Shown here: positions 32,901-39,852 of the stretch, piece by piece | Numbering within the stretch: position 1 is the first letter of the stretch | How the letters are laid out: every line of letters starts with the position of its first letter | DNA from: Chloroflexota bacterium | GTDB lineage: Bacteria > Chloroflexota > UBA11872 > UBA12225 | Reading direction: 5' to 3' | Assembly (NCBI GenBank): GCA_947446285.1 | Contig: CANFGH010000010.1 | Coordinates: 1 to 48,414, forward strand | Length of the DNA: 48,414 nucleotides | Notes under the pieces: model-generated | Databases searched by the model: none | The model's input: the letters and a program-made list of their open reading frames with translations, nothing else | What the model was told of the DNA's origin: nothing | Program-made: the position numbers and the translations under genes

Positions 32901-35900
32901 GGTGCGATGAACCGGGCGGTCGACGGGCTTGCACGCGCGTGGCGCGAGACGGTGTGGGAACTGGACTTCGAACGGGTTGTCAACGAGTGGGAGGAGGCGT
33001 CCGGGGCATTCGTGCTTGTCGCATGGTGGCGGACGCGTCTGCTGTGGCAGGCGGTTGCGATGCATGTGGCGACCGATGTTGCCGGAGGGAAGGGGTCGAC
33101 ATCGCGTCCCGAGGATGCGGGCGCCGAACTGCGGGGCCTGCGGGAGATTGCGGGTCTGCGTGCGGTGTTGAACACGAAGTCCGAGGTGTTGGAACGGTTC
33201 GGGACGGTCTGGGCCGGACCGGAGACCGATCTTGAAGCGGTACGCGAGGCGATTGCATGGGCCGACGGTGCCGTCGAACTTGCGCGAGATGTCCGCGGTG
33301 GCACGGGCCCAGCACCCGGGGGAACGGGCCTAACCCCCCAACCCCCTTCCCGACACGGGAAGGGGGAGCAGGCTGACGCGGGAGAGTTGGATGACGACGC
33401 GGTCTGGCTGACGGGGCTGCGTCAACGACTTGATGTGGCGTTGACGCCGAATGCGTCCGGGACGCGCGAACGGTTGGCGCAGGCACGCGCCGCATTCCGG
33501 CGGTTCGCCGATGCCCGAGTCGCGGTCGAGGCATCCGGTGAGATCGTCGAGCGAAGCATCTTGCAGCCAGGCGGGGCGATGTGGGCTGGCTGGCCGGGCT
33601 GGCCGGGCGTTCCGCTGGACGATGACTGGATCTCCAGTGTGGTTCCCGTTGCCAATGGTTGGGTTGAGTCGGCCGATGACCTGCCGGCTTGGTGTGCGTG
33701 GCAACGGGCGTCCAGTGAAGCGTTGGAATCCGGTGGCGGTGGGACGTCCGGTGGCAGTGATGCCCGCGGGTCAGCGGGTGAGGTTGGCCTTGGTGTCATC
33801 ATCACTGCCTTCATTGAGGGAACGATCACCGCCAGACAGATGCCCGAGGCAGGCCGGTTGGCCTATGCGCGTGGATGGATCGACGCGGTTGTCAACGCCG
33901 AGGCGGGCCTGAACCAGTTCCGGTCCACATCGCATGAGCGGGTGATCCAGCGGTTCCGGGAGTCTGACGAGCGGTTGACGGAACTCGCGGCTGGGGTGAT
34001 CAAGGCGCGCCTGGCGTCCTCGGTGCCGACGCGCGGACAGGTTTCGTCCAATGAACAGTGGTTGCTGCTGGCACGTGAACTGCAGCGCCGTCGGGGTCAC
34101 CTGCCGATCCGGACGCTGATCGCCCGCATTCCAGATGTCATTCCGGTGCTTGCGCCGTGCCTGATGATGAGCCCGTTGTCGATTGCGCAGTACTTGCCAG
34201 CGCGACACGGGGTCTTTGATGTGGTGGTCTTTGACGAGGCATCACAGTTGCCCGTCTGGGATGCGATCGGTGCGATTGCCCGTGGAAGCCAGGTGATCGT
34301 GGCGGGCGATCCGAAGCAGTTGCCGCCGACGAACTTCTTTGAAAGGGCCGACACCGAGACGGTCGACCCAGAGGAAGTCGAGGACCTGGAAAGCGTGCTG
34401 GATGAGTGCCTGGCGGCGCGCCTCCCGGAAAAGCGGCTGATCTGGCACTATCGGAGTCGTGATGAGGGGTTGATCGCGTTCTCGAACCAACGGTATTACG
34501 ACGGACAACTGATCACGTTCCCTTCGCCGGTCTCTGGCGAACGTGCGGTGCGCTACGAGCACGTGTCTGGTACGTATGACCGGGGTGGGGCGCGGACGAA
34601 CATCTCAGAGGCGCGCGCGGTGGTCGCCGATGTGGTGCGGCGTCTCACGTCCGGTGGAAGCGCGCCATCAATCGGGATCGTCACGTTCAACGCCGAACAG
34701 GCACGGTTGATCGAGAACCTTCTCGAAAAGGAACGTCAGACCAATCCTGAGGTCGAGGCCCGGTTCGGTGCGTCGGAGGACGGGCCAGTCTTTGTCAAGA
34801 ACCTGGAAACAGTCCAGGGTGATGAGCGCGATGTGATCCTGTTCTCGATCGGCTATGGGCCGGATGGCAATGGTCGCGTGTACCGGAACTTCGGCCCATT
34901 GAACCTCGGTGGTGGCGCGCGCCGGCTGAATGTCGCGATCACGCGGGCGAGGCGGGAGCTGGTGGTCTTCGGGACACTTCGTGCCGACGACATCACGCTG
35001 ACGCCAGCGTCCCCGGCCGGCGTGCGTGATTTCAAGCACTTTCTGGACTACGCCGAACGTGGTCCGGTGGCACTTGCGCAGGCGACCGAGGTTCCGCGGG
35101 CAATGACCGAGTCGCCGTTTGAGACGGCAGTGATGGAGGTCTTGCAGGCGAAGGGGTGGGAAGTCCGGATGCAGGTGGGGGTGTCGTCATTCCGGATCGA
35201 CCTTGCGGTGGTGCATCCCGACCATCCGGGACGGTATCTCGCCGGGATCGAATGCGATGGTGCGACCTATCACCGGTCGGCGACGGCGCGTGACCGGGAT
35301 CGGTTGCGCGAGGCGGTCCTGCGCGGCTTGGGGTGGAAGATCCTGCGCGTCTGGTCGACGGACTGGTGGGTCACGATGGACCGGGCGTCGGCACGCCTGG
35401 ACGACGCCCTGAACGAACTCCTTGAGGCTGACCGGGGTGCCGGGGAGAATGGCCTAACCCCCCAGCCCCCTTCCCGGCGCGGGAAGGGGGAGCAGGCTGA
35501 CGCGGAGGTGGGAGAGAGCGGCCTAACGTCCCGGCTTCCTTCCCGACACGGGACGGGGGAGCAGACTGATGCGGATGTGGGGGAGCACTACGCGTCGGTC
35601 GTGGACGCGCCCTCGGGGGAACTCCCTGTGACAGTCGCCCACCCGGCTTACGTCGTGACCGATTTCAGGACATCGGGTATCCGTCCCGCGGAGGCGCTGT
35701 TCTACGAACCTGCCTACCAGACGGTGGTGCGCCAGATGGTGGCACTGGTGATCGCGACGGAGGGTCCGGTCTTTGACGAAGTCCTGGTCAAGCGGGTTGC
35801 CGATGCCCACGGCTTCGGGCGTGCAGGCACGGTGATCCGGCAGGCGGTCCTCGCTGCGGTTGACCGGCCGGTGCTTCGCACGATCGATCCCGACGGGCGC

Positions 35901-36146
35901 ACGGTGTTCTGGCCGGCCGGCAATACCCCGCAGACGGTGGCGTACCGGCGGGCGTCACGGACGGACCGCAAGACGGCGGATATCCCGTTCGAGGAACTGA
36001 TCGCCCTGGCGCGGACCCTCGACCTTGACAACTTGTTCGATCCGGACGCACTGGAAGGGATGCGCCGGGAACTGGAACTTGAACGACTTCAGGACCCGAC
36101 GCGATCACGAGTGATGCGCGTGGTGAATGTGGCCCGGACGGGATGA
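29955..36146 (+). CDS. DUF4011 / SF1 helicase / endonuclease / DUF3320 protein (2063 aa)
   Basis: Domain order read from sequence: an N-terminal beta-rich region; a transglutaminase-like segment (residues about 230-275: VGTKVGTCLDLTLLYAACLE, then LEGHALVGVWLE); DUF4011 (RLERWKRRLLDLSMRNKLLN near 395); SF1 helicase with Walker A YGPPGTGKSQTISNLIAH near 720, DVVVFDEASQLPVWDAIGA (motif II) near 1420, GDPKQLPPTNFF, ETVQGDERDVILFSIG and LNVAITRARRELVVFG; a DUF559/Vsr-like nuclease (SPFETAVMEVLQAKGWEV, FRIDLAVV, IECDGATYH; about 1715-1800); and DUF3320 (about 1895-1995). Such proteins are probable defence or nucleic-acid processing enzymes. Family A2 repeats insert at residues about 1120-1142 and 1828-1876. 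Start may instead be ATG 29973. Confidence 0.9.
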   Translation: MCDDAAMISGDARGSVTDSPDGAVPAVTVTLDVVPRLNSAFHQNGVPVLGAIELRNTLAMDIVDLTVAVTSDPSFLVVTPFPIDRLRAGETRTIPSVVATLDPGIFLRLTEAMRASVTCTVTTPDRAVGRAVAPCELMAPTEWTGMRHAPELLAAFVCPNDPVVDVILRNTAEKLRTARRDPALAGYGPGGRARVLECAEALWGALWDEQIAYALPPASFEREGQKVRSPAMVVGTKVGTCLDLTLLYAACLEQMGFHPLVVLLEGHALVGVWLEPTDIVTTTIDEPQLLRKRIALDELRLIETTMLAVRSAGQAPVTFLEATVQGESSVRVDATQGFEVALDIHRARIRRIRPLSLAGPSAVVDGPVVEAGPAYLLGDRPELADRMAIGEGDAERPAGRLERWKRRLLDLSMRNKLLNFKVGKGTIELLCPDAGAFEDRLAGGASLRLLPDPAPAARRGASASAIPGLEGIVPDRMALAADALAGNAVHTTLAPEDLEARVLDLYRTVRTTMEETGANNLYLAIGFVSWTPQPTEARGAIRAGTYRAPLLLVPVALERKGVRSGFTLRRHDEPATINPTFLEMLRQDFRVQIPELDGDLPVDANGIDVRGIWTMVRTYLKDLAGFEVTEEVALSTFSFAKFLMWKQLGDQEADLLENPVVRRLVEMRGAGLADDSPLPEAVGLDRRMGVADLKLPLVADSSQTAAIVAATEGRSFVLYGPPGTGKSQTISNLIAHLLSAGKTVLFVSQKATALEVVRRRLERAGLGPFCLEVHSAKAQKSAVLDQLRTAWEFQAIGVDEPWRLTAEALQSTRDQLNAHVEVLHRRWPNGMSAYGAFGQVIAGRSLAPGLTIGCPDPGADSEESLRLMAQYLTVLADLGQEIGNPSVHPLRLVGKRVWTPAWQREFLGVAVSFIREAQAVLPASVPVAEFLDVAPTGNPARLQTRHDLIDHLQSPGATAGYRVLSVDRVVLRVVMDEWVDALGAMNRAVDGLARAWRETVWELDFERVVNEWEEASGAFVLVAWWRTRLLWQAVAMHVATDVAGGKGSTSRPEDAGAELRGLREIAGLRAVLNTKSEVLERFGTVWAGPETDLEAVREAIAWADGAVELARDVRGGTGPAPGGTGLTPQPPSRHGKGEQADAGELDDDAVWLTGLRQRLDVALTPNASGTRERLAQARAAFRRFADARVAVEASGEIVERSILQPGGAMWAGWPGWPGVPLDDDWISSVVPVANGWVESADDLPAWCAWQRASSEALESGGGGTSGGSDARGSAGEVGLGVIITAFIEGTITARQMPEAGRLAYARGWIDAVVNAEAGLNQFRSTSHERVIQRFRESDERLTELAAGVIKARLASSVPTRGQVSSNEQWLLLARELQRRRGHLPIRTLIARIPDVIPVLAPCLMMSPLSIAQYLPARHGVFDVVVFDEASQLPVWDAIGAIARGSQVIVAGDPKQLPPTNFFERADTETVDPEEVEDLESVLDECLAARLPEKRLIWHYRSRDEGLIAFSNQRYYDGQLITFPSPVSGERAVRYEHVSGTYDRGGARTNISEARAVVADVVRRLTSGGSAPSIGIVTFNAEQARLIENLLEKERQTNPEVEARFGASEDGPVFVKNLETVQGDERDVILFSIGYGPDGNGRVYRNFGPLNLGGGARRLNVAITRARRELVVFGTLRADDITLTPASPAGVRDFKHFLDYAERGPVALAQATEVPRAMTESPFETAVMEVLQAKGWEVRMQVGVSSFRIDLAVVHPDHPGRYLAGIECDGATYHRSATARDRDRLREAVLRGLGWKILRVWSTDWWVTMDRASARLDDALNELLEADRGAGENGLTPQPPSRRGKGEQADAEVGESGLTSRLPSRHGTGEQTDADVGEHYASVVDAPSGELPVTVAHPAYVVTDFRTSGIRPAEALFYEPAYQTVVRQMVALVIATEGPVFDEVLVKRVADAHGFGRAGTVIRQAVLAAVDRPVLRTIDPDGRTVFWPAGNTPQTVAYRRASRTDRKTADIPFEELIALARTLDLDNLFDPDALEGMRRELELERLQDPTRSRVMRVVNVARTG
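33319..33380 (+). repeat. Family A2 hairpin repeat inside the DUF4011 gene, copy 1
   Basis: GGCCTAACCCCCCAACCCC then the perfect 11-bp stem CCCCCTTCCCG / CGGGAAGGGGG (33342-33352 and 33356-33366, loop ACA) and AGCAGGCTGACGCGG. Encodes LTPQPPSRHGKGEQADAG in frame. Confidence 0.8.
35449..35510 (+). repeat. Family A2 hairpin repeat inside the DUF4011 gene, copy 2
   Basis: Same layout as copy 1: GGCCTAACCCCCCAGCCCCC, stem 35466-35476 / 35480-35490 with loop GCG, then AGCAGGCTGACGCGG. Encodes GLTPQPPSRRGKGEQADAE. It joins copy 3 directly. Confidence 0.8.
35519..35575 (+). repeat. Family A2 hairpin repeat inside the DUF4011 gene, degenerate copy 3
   Basis: GGCCTAACGTCCCGGCTTCC ... GACACGGGACGGGGGAGCAG ... 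ACTGATGCGG. A decayed tandem neighbour of copy 2, encoding GLTSRLPSRHGTGEQTDAD. Confidence 0.65.
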
Positions 36147-36267
36147 CGGGATTTGGGGTTACAGGCACGTAGACTTGATTGCGTTTCCAAACCCAGCCAA
36201 CCTGTCGTCTTCATCCGAAGTGCGCGTTGCTTGGCAGGTGGAGCGCACGAAACAGGGAGAATGGCAC

Positions 36268-36726
36268 ATGGACCTGATCAACGGCGTTCCGCGAAGCGGG
36301 CATGACACGGTGGGCGGCATTGTGTTGCTGGCGCGGGTGATCGACAAGATGCGGGCACACATCGCCGGGACCCTGGGGGAGTATGTATCCCATCGCGGGT
36401 TCAGTGCGGATGTCTTTGAACTGTTCGGGACGGATGCGGAGACGTTCGAGGAGATCGTGCGGACGCATGACACTGACGAGGGTGTCCTGGCCTCGCTGAT
36501 AGCGATCAATCACCTGACGGCCGAGGAGATTGCGGCCTTCAATCTGGAATACGTGACCTGGCCGGCGAACGACCCGGCGGCACTCGAACGCATGCACGGA
36601 CGAATGGTGAAGGCGGGACACGGCGACCGACTGGATATCGTCTGCGCACTGGACCAACTGGACCTCGACGAGGGTCGTGAGGTTCCGATCGGTGGGCGCC
36701 ACGCGGCGGGTCTGACGCACCACTGA
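36268..36726 (+). CDS. DUF5069 domain protein
   Basis: 152-aa cytoplasmic protein with the DUF5069 pattern: the 'LP.R...D..GG.V.LAR.IDK.RA...G' start is present as RSGHDTVGGIVLLARVIDKM, followed by a short HYD-like helical region and AFNLEYVTWPANDPAALERM near the C-terminus. Function of the family is unknown. The ATG at 36268 has GGGAGA 10 nt upstream and fits the family length; the frame is open back to 36127 but that part is intergenic, with TAGACT at about 36169-36174 as a possible -10. A GC hairpin follows the stop. Confidence 0.75.
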   Translation: MDLINGVPRSGHDTVGGIVLLARVIDKMRAHIAGTLGEYVSHRGFSADVFELFGTDAETFEEIVRTHDTDEGVLASLIAINHLTAEEIAAFNLEYVTWPANDPAALERMHGRMVKAGHGDRLDIVCALDQLDLDEGREVPIGGRHAAGLTHH

Positions 36727-36736
36727 CCGGTGTCTG

Positions 36737-36766
36737 GCCCCCTGTACTGACCAGGTTCCAGGGGGC
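36737..36766 (+). terminator. Possible terminator hairpin after the DUF5069 gene
   Basis: GCCCCCTG / CAGGGGGC, 8 bp with a 14-nt loop, 10 bp after the stop. No T tract follows, so efficiency is doubtful. Confidence 0.4.
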
Positions 36767-36975
36767 AGTCACGTTCCAATCGTCCACCCCATCGCCGAGA
36801 GGCTCATTCCGCTGCGGTCTGCCCGTCGGTGGATTTCCAGAGGCGGGGCGGGAAGAGATTCCGTTGTGACGTTGCCCGGTCCGGTACAACCCCATCCTGC
36901 CCGGTTCAAGTACGCGTCACGCGGTGCGGCGGTGGCGGATGACTGAACTGGGCGCCGGAGAGGGATGGCGAGACG

Positions 36976-37470
36976 ATGGTGGCAGCGCGCGAGATCCTCA
37001 CGTGGGAACTGTTCGGGACGGCCAGTCGGGAACTGGCGACGATGGTGGCGGAATCGGGATATGAACCCGACATCATTCTGGCGATTGCCCGGGGTGGATT
37101 GCTGCCTGCCGGCGCGCTTGGGTACGCGCTGTCGGTCAAGAACACCTACACCCTGAACGTGGAGTTCTACACGGGTATCGATGAACGCCTGCCGATGCCC
37201 ATCATGCTGCCACCGGTGCCAAGTCTGGTGGACGTGCGCGGTGCGCGGATCCTCGTGGTGGATGACGTGGCCGACACCGGACGCACGCTGAATCTGGTGA
37301 ACGAGTTCTGCGAGGGGAAGGTGGCCGATTCCAAGATTGCGGTGCTGTACGAGAAGCCTCATTCCGAGGTGAAGTGCGACTTCGTGTGGCGCTACACGGA
37401 CAAGTGGGTGAACTTCCCGTGGAGTGACAAGGACCCCGTGGTGACCCGTACGCACGTGCGCGACGCGTAA
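36976..37470 (+). CDS. Phosphoribosyltransferase (purine PRTase-like)
   Basis: 164-aa type I phosphoribosyltransferase. The PRPP-binding loop ARILVVDDVADTGRTL (residues about 94-109) and the upstream ILAIARGGLLPAGAL (second PRPP contact) are clear. The size and the short hood favour a hypoxanthine/guanine or xanthine salvage enzyme, or a regulatory homologue; base specificity cannot be read. It starts at ATG 36976 after GGAGAGGG. No purine genes adjoin it, and the convergent cold-shock gene follows. Confidence 0.85.
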   Translation: MVAAREILTWELFGTASRELATMVAESGYEPDIILAIARGGLLPAGALGYALSVKNTYTLNVEFYTGIDERLPMPIMLPPVPSLVDVRGARILVVDDVADTGRTLNLVNEFCEGKVADSKIAVLYEKPHSEVKCDFVWRYTDKWVNFPWSDKDPVVTRTHVRDA

Positions 37471-37575
37471 GGGTGTGGGGGAAACGAAACGACCGGGTAA
37501 CGCAGGAAATCCTGAGTCATCCGGCCGAAGTCCGAGGTGCGAACGGCGGTTGGCCGTCCGTTGGGTGGGGGAGGC

Positions 37576-37782
37576 TTACGCCGGGCGGACGTTCACGGCA
37601 CGCTCGCCGCGTCCACGGGTGTCGGCCTGCTTCTCATACGTGACCATCTGGTCTTCGTTGAGGTTGTCGTAGATGCCGTTGACTACGCCGGTGGCGTGGA
37701 AGAAAACTTCCTTGCCATCCTCGCCTCGGATGAATCCGAAGCCTCGGTCACGGACAAGACGGATGATGGTTCCAGTCGCCAT
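37576..37782 (-). CDS. Cold-shock domain protein
   Basis: 68-aa CspA-like RNA-binding OB fold. RNP1 is DRGFGFIRGEDG, RNP2 is KEVFFHATGV; both nucleic-acid binding motifs carry their aromatic residues. Such proteins melt RNA structure and act as translation aids. ATG at 37782 is chosen: GAGAGGA is 9 nt upstream and the product then has the standard size. The minus-strand leader upstream is long (possibly over 100 nt), as in other csp genes, which may carry cold regulation; I see no specific element I can name. Confidence 0.92.
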   Translation of the reverse strand: MATGTIIRLVRDRGFGFIRGEDGKEVFFHATGVVNGIYDNLNEDQMVTYEKQADTRGRGERAVNVRPA

Positions 37783-38017
37783 AGTGGCGTCCTCTCGGGT
37801 GGGTGTACCGGCAGCGGCGGGGCAACCGGGATCCGAAAGGACCGGCAACGGCGTGCTGACGGGCAAGTCGGAGCGCCGCACGGCGCACTCCTCATTTGGC
37901 GTCAATCAACAGGACCTAGAACCCGTTGCCGTGTGCCTTAAGACCATAACACGCCAGCGGCGGGGTATTTGCCGGGTGGCAGGATTGCTACCCGGAAGCG
38001 ACCATGCACGGACGCGT

Positions 38018-38023
38018 TACGAT
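38018..38023 (+). promoter_or_regulatory. TANNNT hexamer 6 nt before ATG (candidate leaderless -10)
   Basis: TACGAT lies 6 nt upstream of the ATG at 38030, with no Shine-Dalgarno. Confidence 0.4.
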
Positions 38024-38029
38024 CAACCG

Positions 38030-38809
38030 ATGGCTGAAAGCGACATTGGCAAGGACTTGCGTGGGCGGGACCTCTCCCGGCACGATCTGGCGAAGGCCGA
38101 CCTGACCGACGCCGACCTGACCGACGCAGACCTCACCGACGCGAACCTGTCTGGCGCGGACCTGACTGGGGCAACCCTCTACCGCGCGGACCTGACGGGT
38201 GCGAACCTGACCAATGCTGACCTCACCTACGCAGACCTGACCCGGGCGACGTTGAGCGGTGCCACGCTGGTTCGGGCCACCTTGACCGGTGCGAACCTCT
38301 CGGGGGCCGTCATCCACGAGGCAAACCTGTCGGGTTCCGACCTGCGGTGGGCCATCCTGTTCGGGGCAACGGTGACCGGTACCGACCTGACCGGCGCGAA
38401 CCTTTATTACGGAAATCTGATCAGGGCGGTCCTGGATGGGTCCAACCTGACCAAGGCGGCGATGTACGGGGCGAACCTGACCCGGGCGACGGTGCGGGGT
38501 GCAAACCTTTCGGGTGCGGATCTGCGTTGGGTGAACCTGACGGCAGCGACACTGGCCAGTGCGGTTCTCACAGGGGCAAACCTGTCCTATGCGGAGAACA
38601 TGACGGGGTCGGACTTTGCGGGTGCGGACCTGACGCGGGCGAAACTGATCGGGGCCAGCCTCGCTGGGGCCGACCTTTCGGGAGCAATCCTCACCGAAGT
38701 GGATGTGACGCGGGCAAAGCTTGGCGGGCGGACCGGCATCACCATCCACGACCTTGGAGGCGCGACCGGTGCGGCGACGGCGAAGGGCATGGTGAAGCCG
38801 GGGTCGTGA
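38030..38809 (+). CDS. Pentapeptide-repeat protein
   Basis: 259 aa built almost wholly of A(D/N)LxX pentapeptides, about 40 in a row from residue 10 to 235 (for example ADLTDADLTDADLTDANLSG), which fold into a right-handed four-sided beta helix. No signal peptide or extra domain is seen. Some relatives protect gyrase by mimicking DNA (MfpA/Qnr), but those need features that I cannot confirm here, and most pentapeptide proteins have unknown roles. The start is the ATG at 38030, with TACGAT 6 nt upstream; the longer frame from 37673 overlaps the cold-shock gene and is not real. Confidence 0.88.
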   Translation: MAESDIGKDLRGRDLSRHDLAKADLTDADLTDADLTDANLSGADLTGATLYRADLTGANLTNADLTYADLTRATLSGATLVRATLTGANLSGAVIHEANLSGSDLRWAILFGATVTGTDLTGANLYYGNLIRAVLDGSNLTKAAMYGANLTRATVRGANLSGADLRWVNLTAATLASAVLTGANLSYAENMTGSDFAGADLTRAKLIGASLAGADLSGAILTEVDVTRAKLGGRTGITIHDLGGATGAATAKGMVKPGS

Positions 38810-38834
38810 GTGGTTGCACCCTTGCCCGGTTGTT

Positions 38835-39040
38835 CCAAATCAGTCGTCCCGTGGGGCATTCCTGATGCCGAACCATTCCAATGGACGAGGTGGCTAGGGT
38901 GCTGCCTGACAGGGATGTCTCGACTGAGACCGGGGTGTGAACCAATGGGGTGCTTGCGGGCACGGATGACCGCGGACCAGAATGCGTCGCGTCTGACGGC
39001 TCTCCGCCCTGATCCAGACAGTTTTTGGTCGTTGCACAAG
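38835..39040 (+). repeat. Dispersed repeat family B, near full-length copy
   Basis: Begins near CAGTCGTCCCGTGGGGCATT, passes GTGAACCAATGGGGTGCTTG, then TGCGGGCACGGATGACCGCG, and ends CCAGACAGTTTTTGGTCGTT plus GCACAAG. The first half aligns with 905-1090 (inverted), the last third with 27044-27110. It fills most of the gap between the pentapeptide gene and vapC. Confidence 0.65.
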
Positions 39041-39097
39041 TGCAAAAGCGGGCGAGCGGGCGTGAGCCGGGTAGGCGTGCACGGCGTACGCGTGACC

Positions 39098-39517
39098 TTA
39101 TCGCGCGTCTGGCGCAGCCCATTCCTCAACCCTCAGGTCGGGAATGCGCATGAACTCGCGCACGTTAGAGGTCACAAGGGTCGCGCCCACGGATCGGGCG
39201 TGGGCACCGATCCACAGGTCGTTGCTACCAATGATCTGGCCAGTCCGGGCTAGATGGGCGCGAATTTCGCCGTAGTGGGCGGCGACTTGCTCCGTCAGGT
39301 CTAGAGCGGGGATGGCAACCAGCAGTGCGTCTACGAGGGCATGCCCTTCCGATGTACGCGCGCTTCGTGCAGCGCCGACGCGCAACTCCCCGAGGGTAAT
39401 GACGGACATTGCCACGGTACCCATCGTGAGGCCGTCAATGCGTGGCCGAGACACCAAGGGGCGGTCCCTGATGATCTTGATGCAGATAATCGTGTCAAGG
39501 ACGTAGCGCGTGATCAC
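39098..39517 (-). CDS. vapC: VapC-type PIN-domain toxin
   Basis: 139-aa PIN-domain ribonuclease, toxin of a type II toxin-antitoxin pair. Metal-binding acidic residues are visible in YVLDTIICI (Asp), TLGELRVG (Glu) and SNDLWIGAHA (Asp), and TSNVREFMRI is the usual C-terminal block. The normal LDTN Asn is replaced by Ile, which is unusual. GTG at 39517 gives a 4-nt overlap (GTGA) with vapB; GTG at 39520 is equally possible. Toxins of this type cleave tRNA or rRNA when the antitoxin is lost. Confidence 0.88.
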   Translation of the reverse strand: MITRYVLDTIICIKIIRDRPLVSRPRIDGLTMGTVAMSVITLGELRVGAARSARTSEGHALVDALLVAIPALDLTEQVAAHYGEIRAHLARTGQIIGSNDLWIGAHARSVGATLVTSNVREFMRIPDLRVEEWAAPDAR

Positions 39518-39744
39518 CACCAGTCGCGTTCCTGAGGGGGCGGGTCATCTAGGGGTTCCGTGAACATGTCGTCTGGGCATGGAGGCAACAGGCTGAGCGC
39601 CTCACCGATGGTCCTGGGGATTGGCCGGATGACGATGTCGGTGCCTTGACGAAAGATTTGCACCTCGCGGTCTGCGAGCTGGAAATCCTTGGGCAGGCGA
39701 ACCGCCTGGGAATTGCCGGACTTGAACACGGTGGTGCGGCGCAT
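39514..39744 (-). CDS. vapB: VapB-type antitoxin (AbrB/MazE fold)
   Basis: 76-aa antitoxin. The N-terminal swapped-hairpin DNA-binding domain (MRRTTVFKSGNSQAVRLPKD, then FQLADREVQIFRQG) matches the SpoVT/AbrB-like VapB family, and the C-terminal part (LPPCPDDMFTEPLDDPPPQE) would wrap the toxin. GGAGGG is 6 nt upstream of the ATG. The gene overlaps vapC by a few bases. An AT-rich inverted repeat at 39764-39784 overlaps the likely promoter and is the probable self-regulation site. Confidence 0.88.
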   Translation of the reverse strand: MRRTTVFKSGNSQAVRLPKDFQLADREVQIFRQGTDIVIRPIPRTIGEALSLLPPCPDDMFTEPLDDPPPQERDWW

Positions 39745-39763
39745 CGTGGCCCTCCATAGTTCG

Positions 39764-39784
39764 GTATATACGGCCAGTGTATAC
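39764..39784 (-). promoter_or_regulatory. vapBC operator/promoter inverted repeat
   Basis: GTATATAC and GTGTATAC (7 of 8 matching in the inverted sense) separated by GGCCA, 20 bp upstream of the vapB start. TATATA/TATACA inside it can serve as the -10, as expected for an autoregulated TA operon. Confidence 0.55.
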
Positions 39785-39852
39785 GACTGTGCCTCATTTG
39801 GGTGATGGAGTGGGCGACAAGGTCGGCGCCCAAGAACGAGCTTGGGTGGCGG

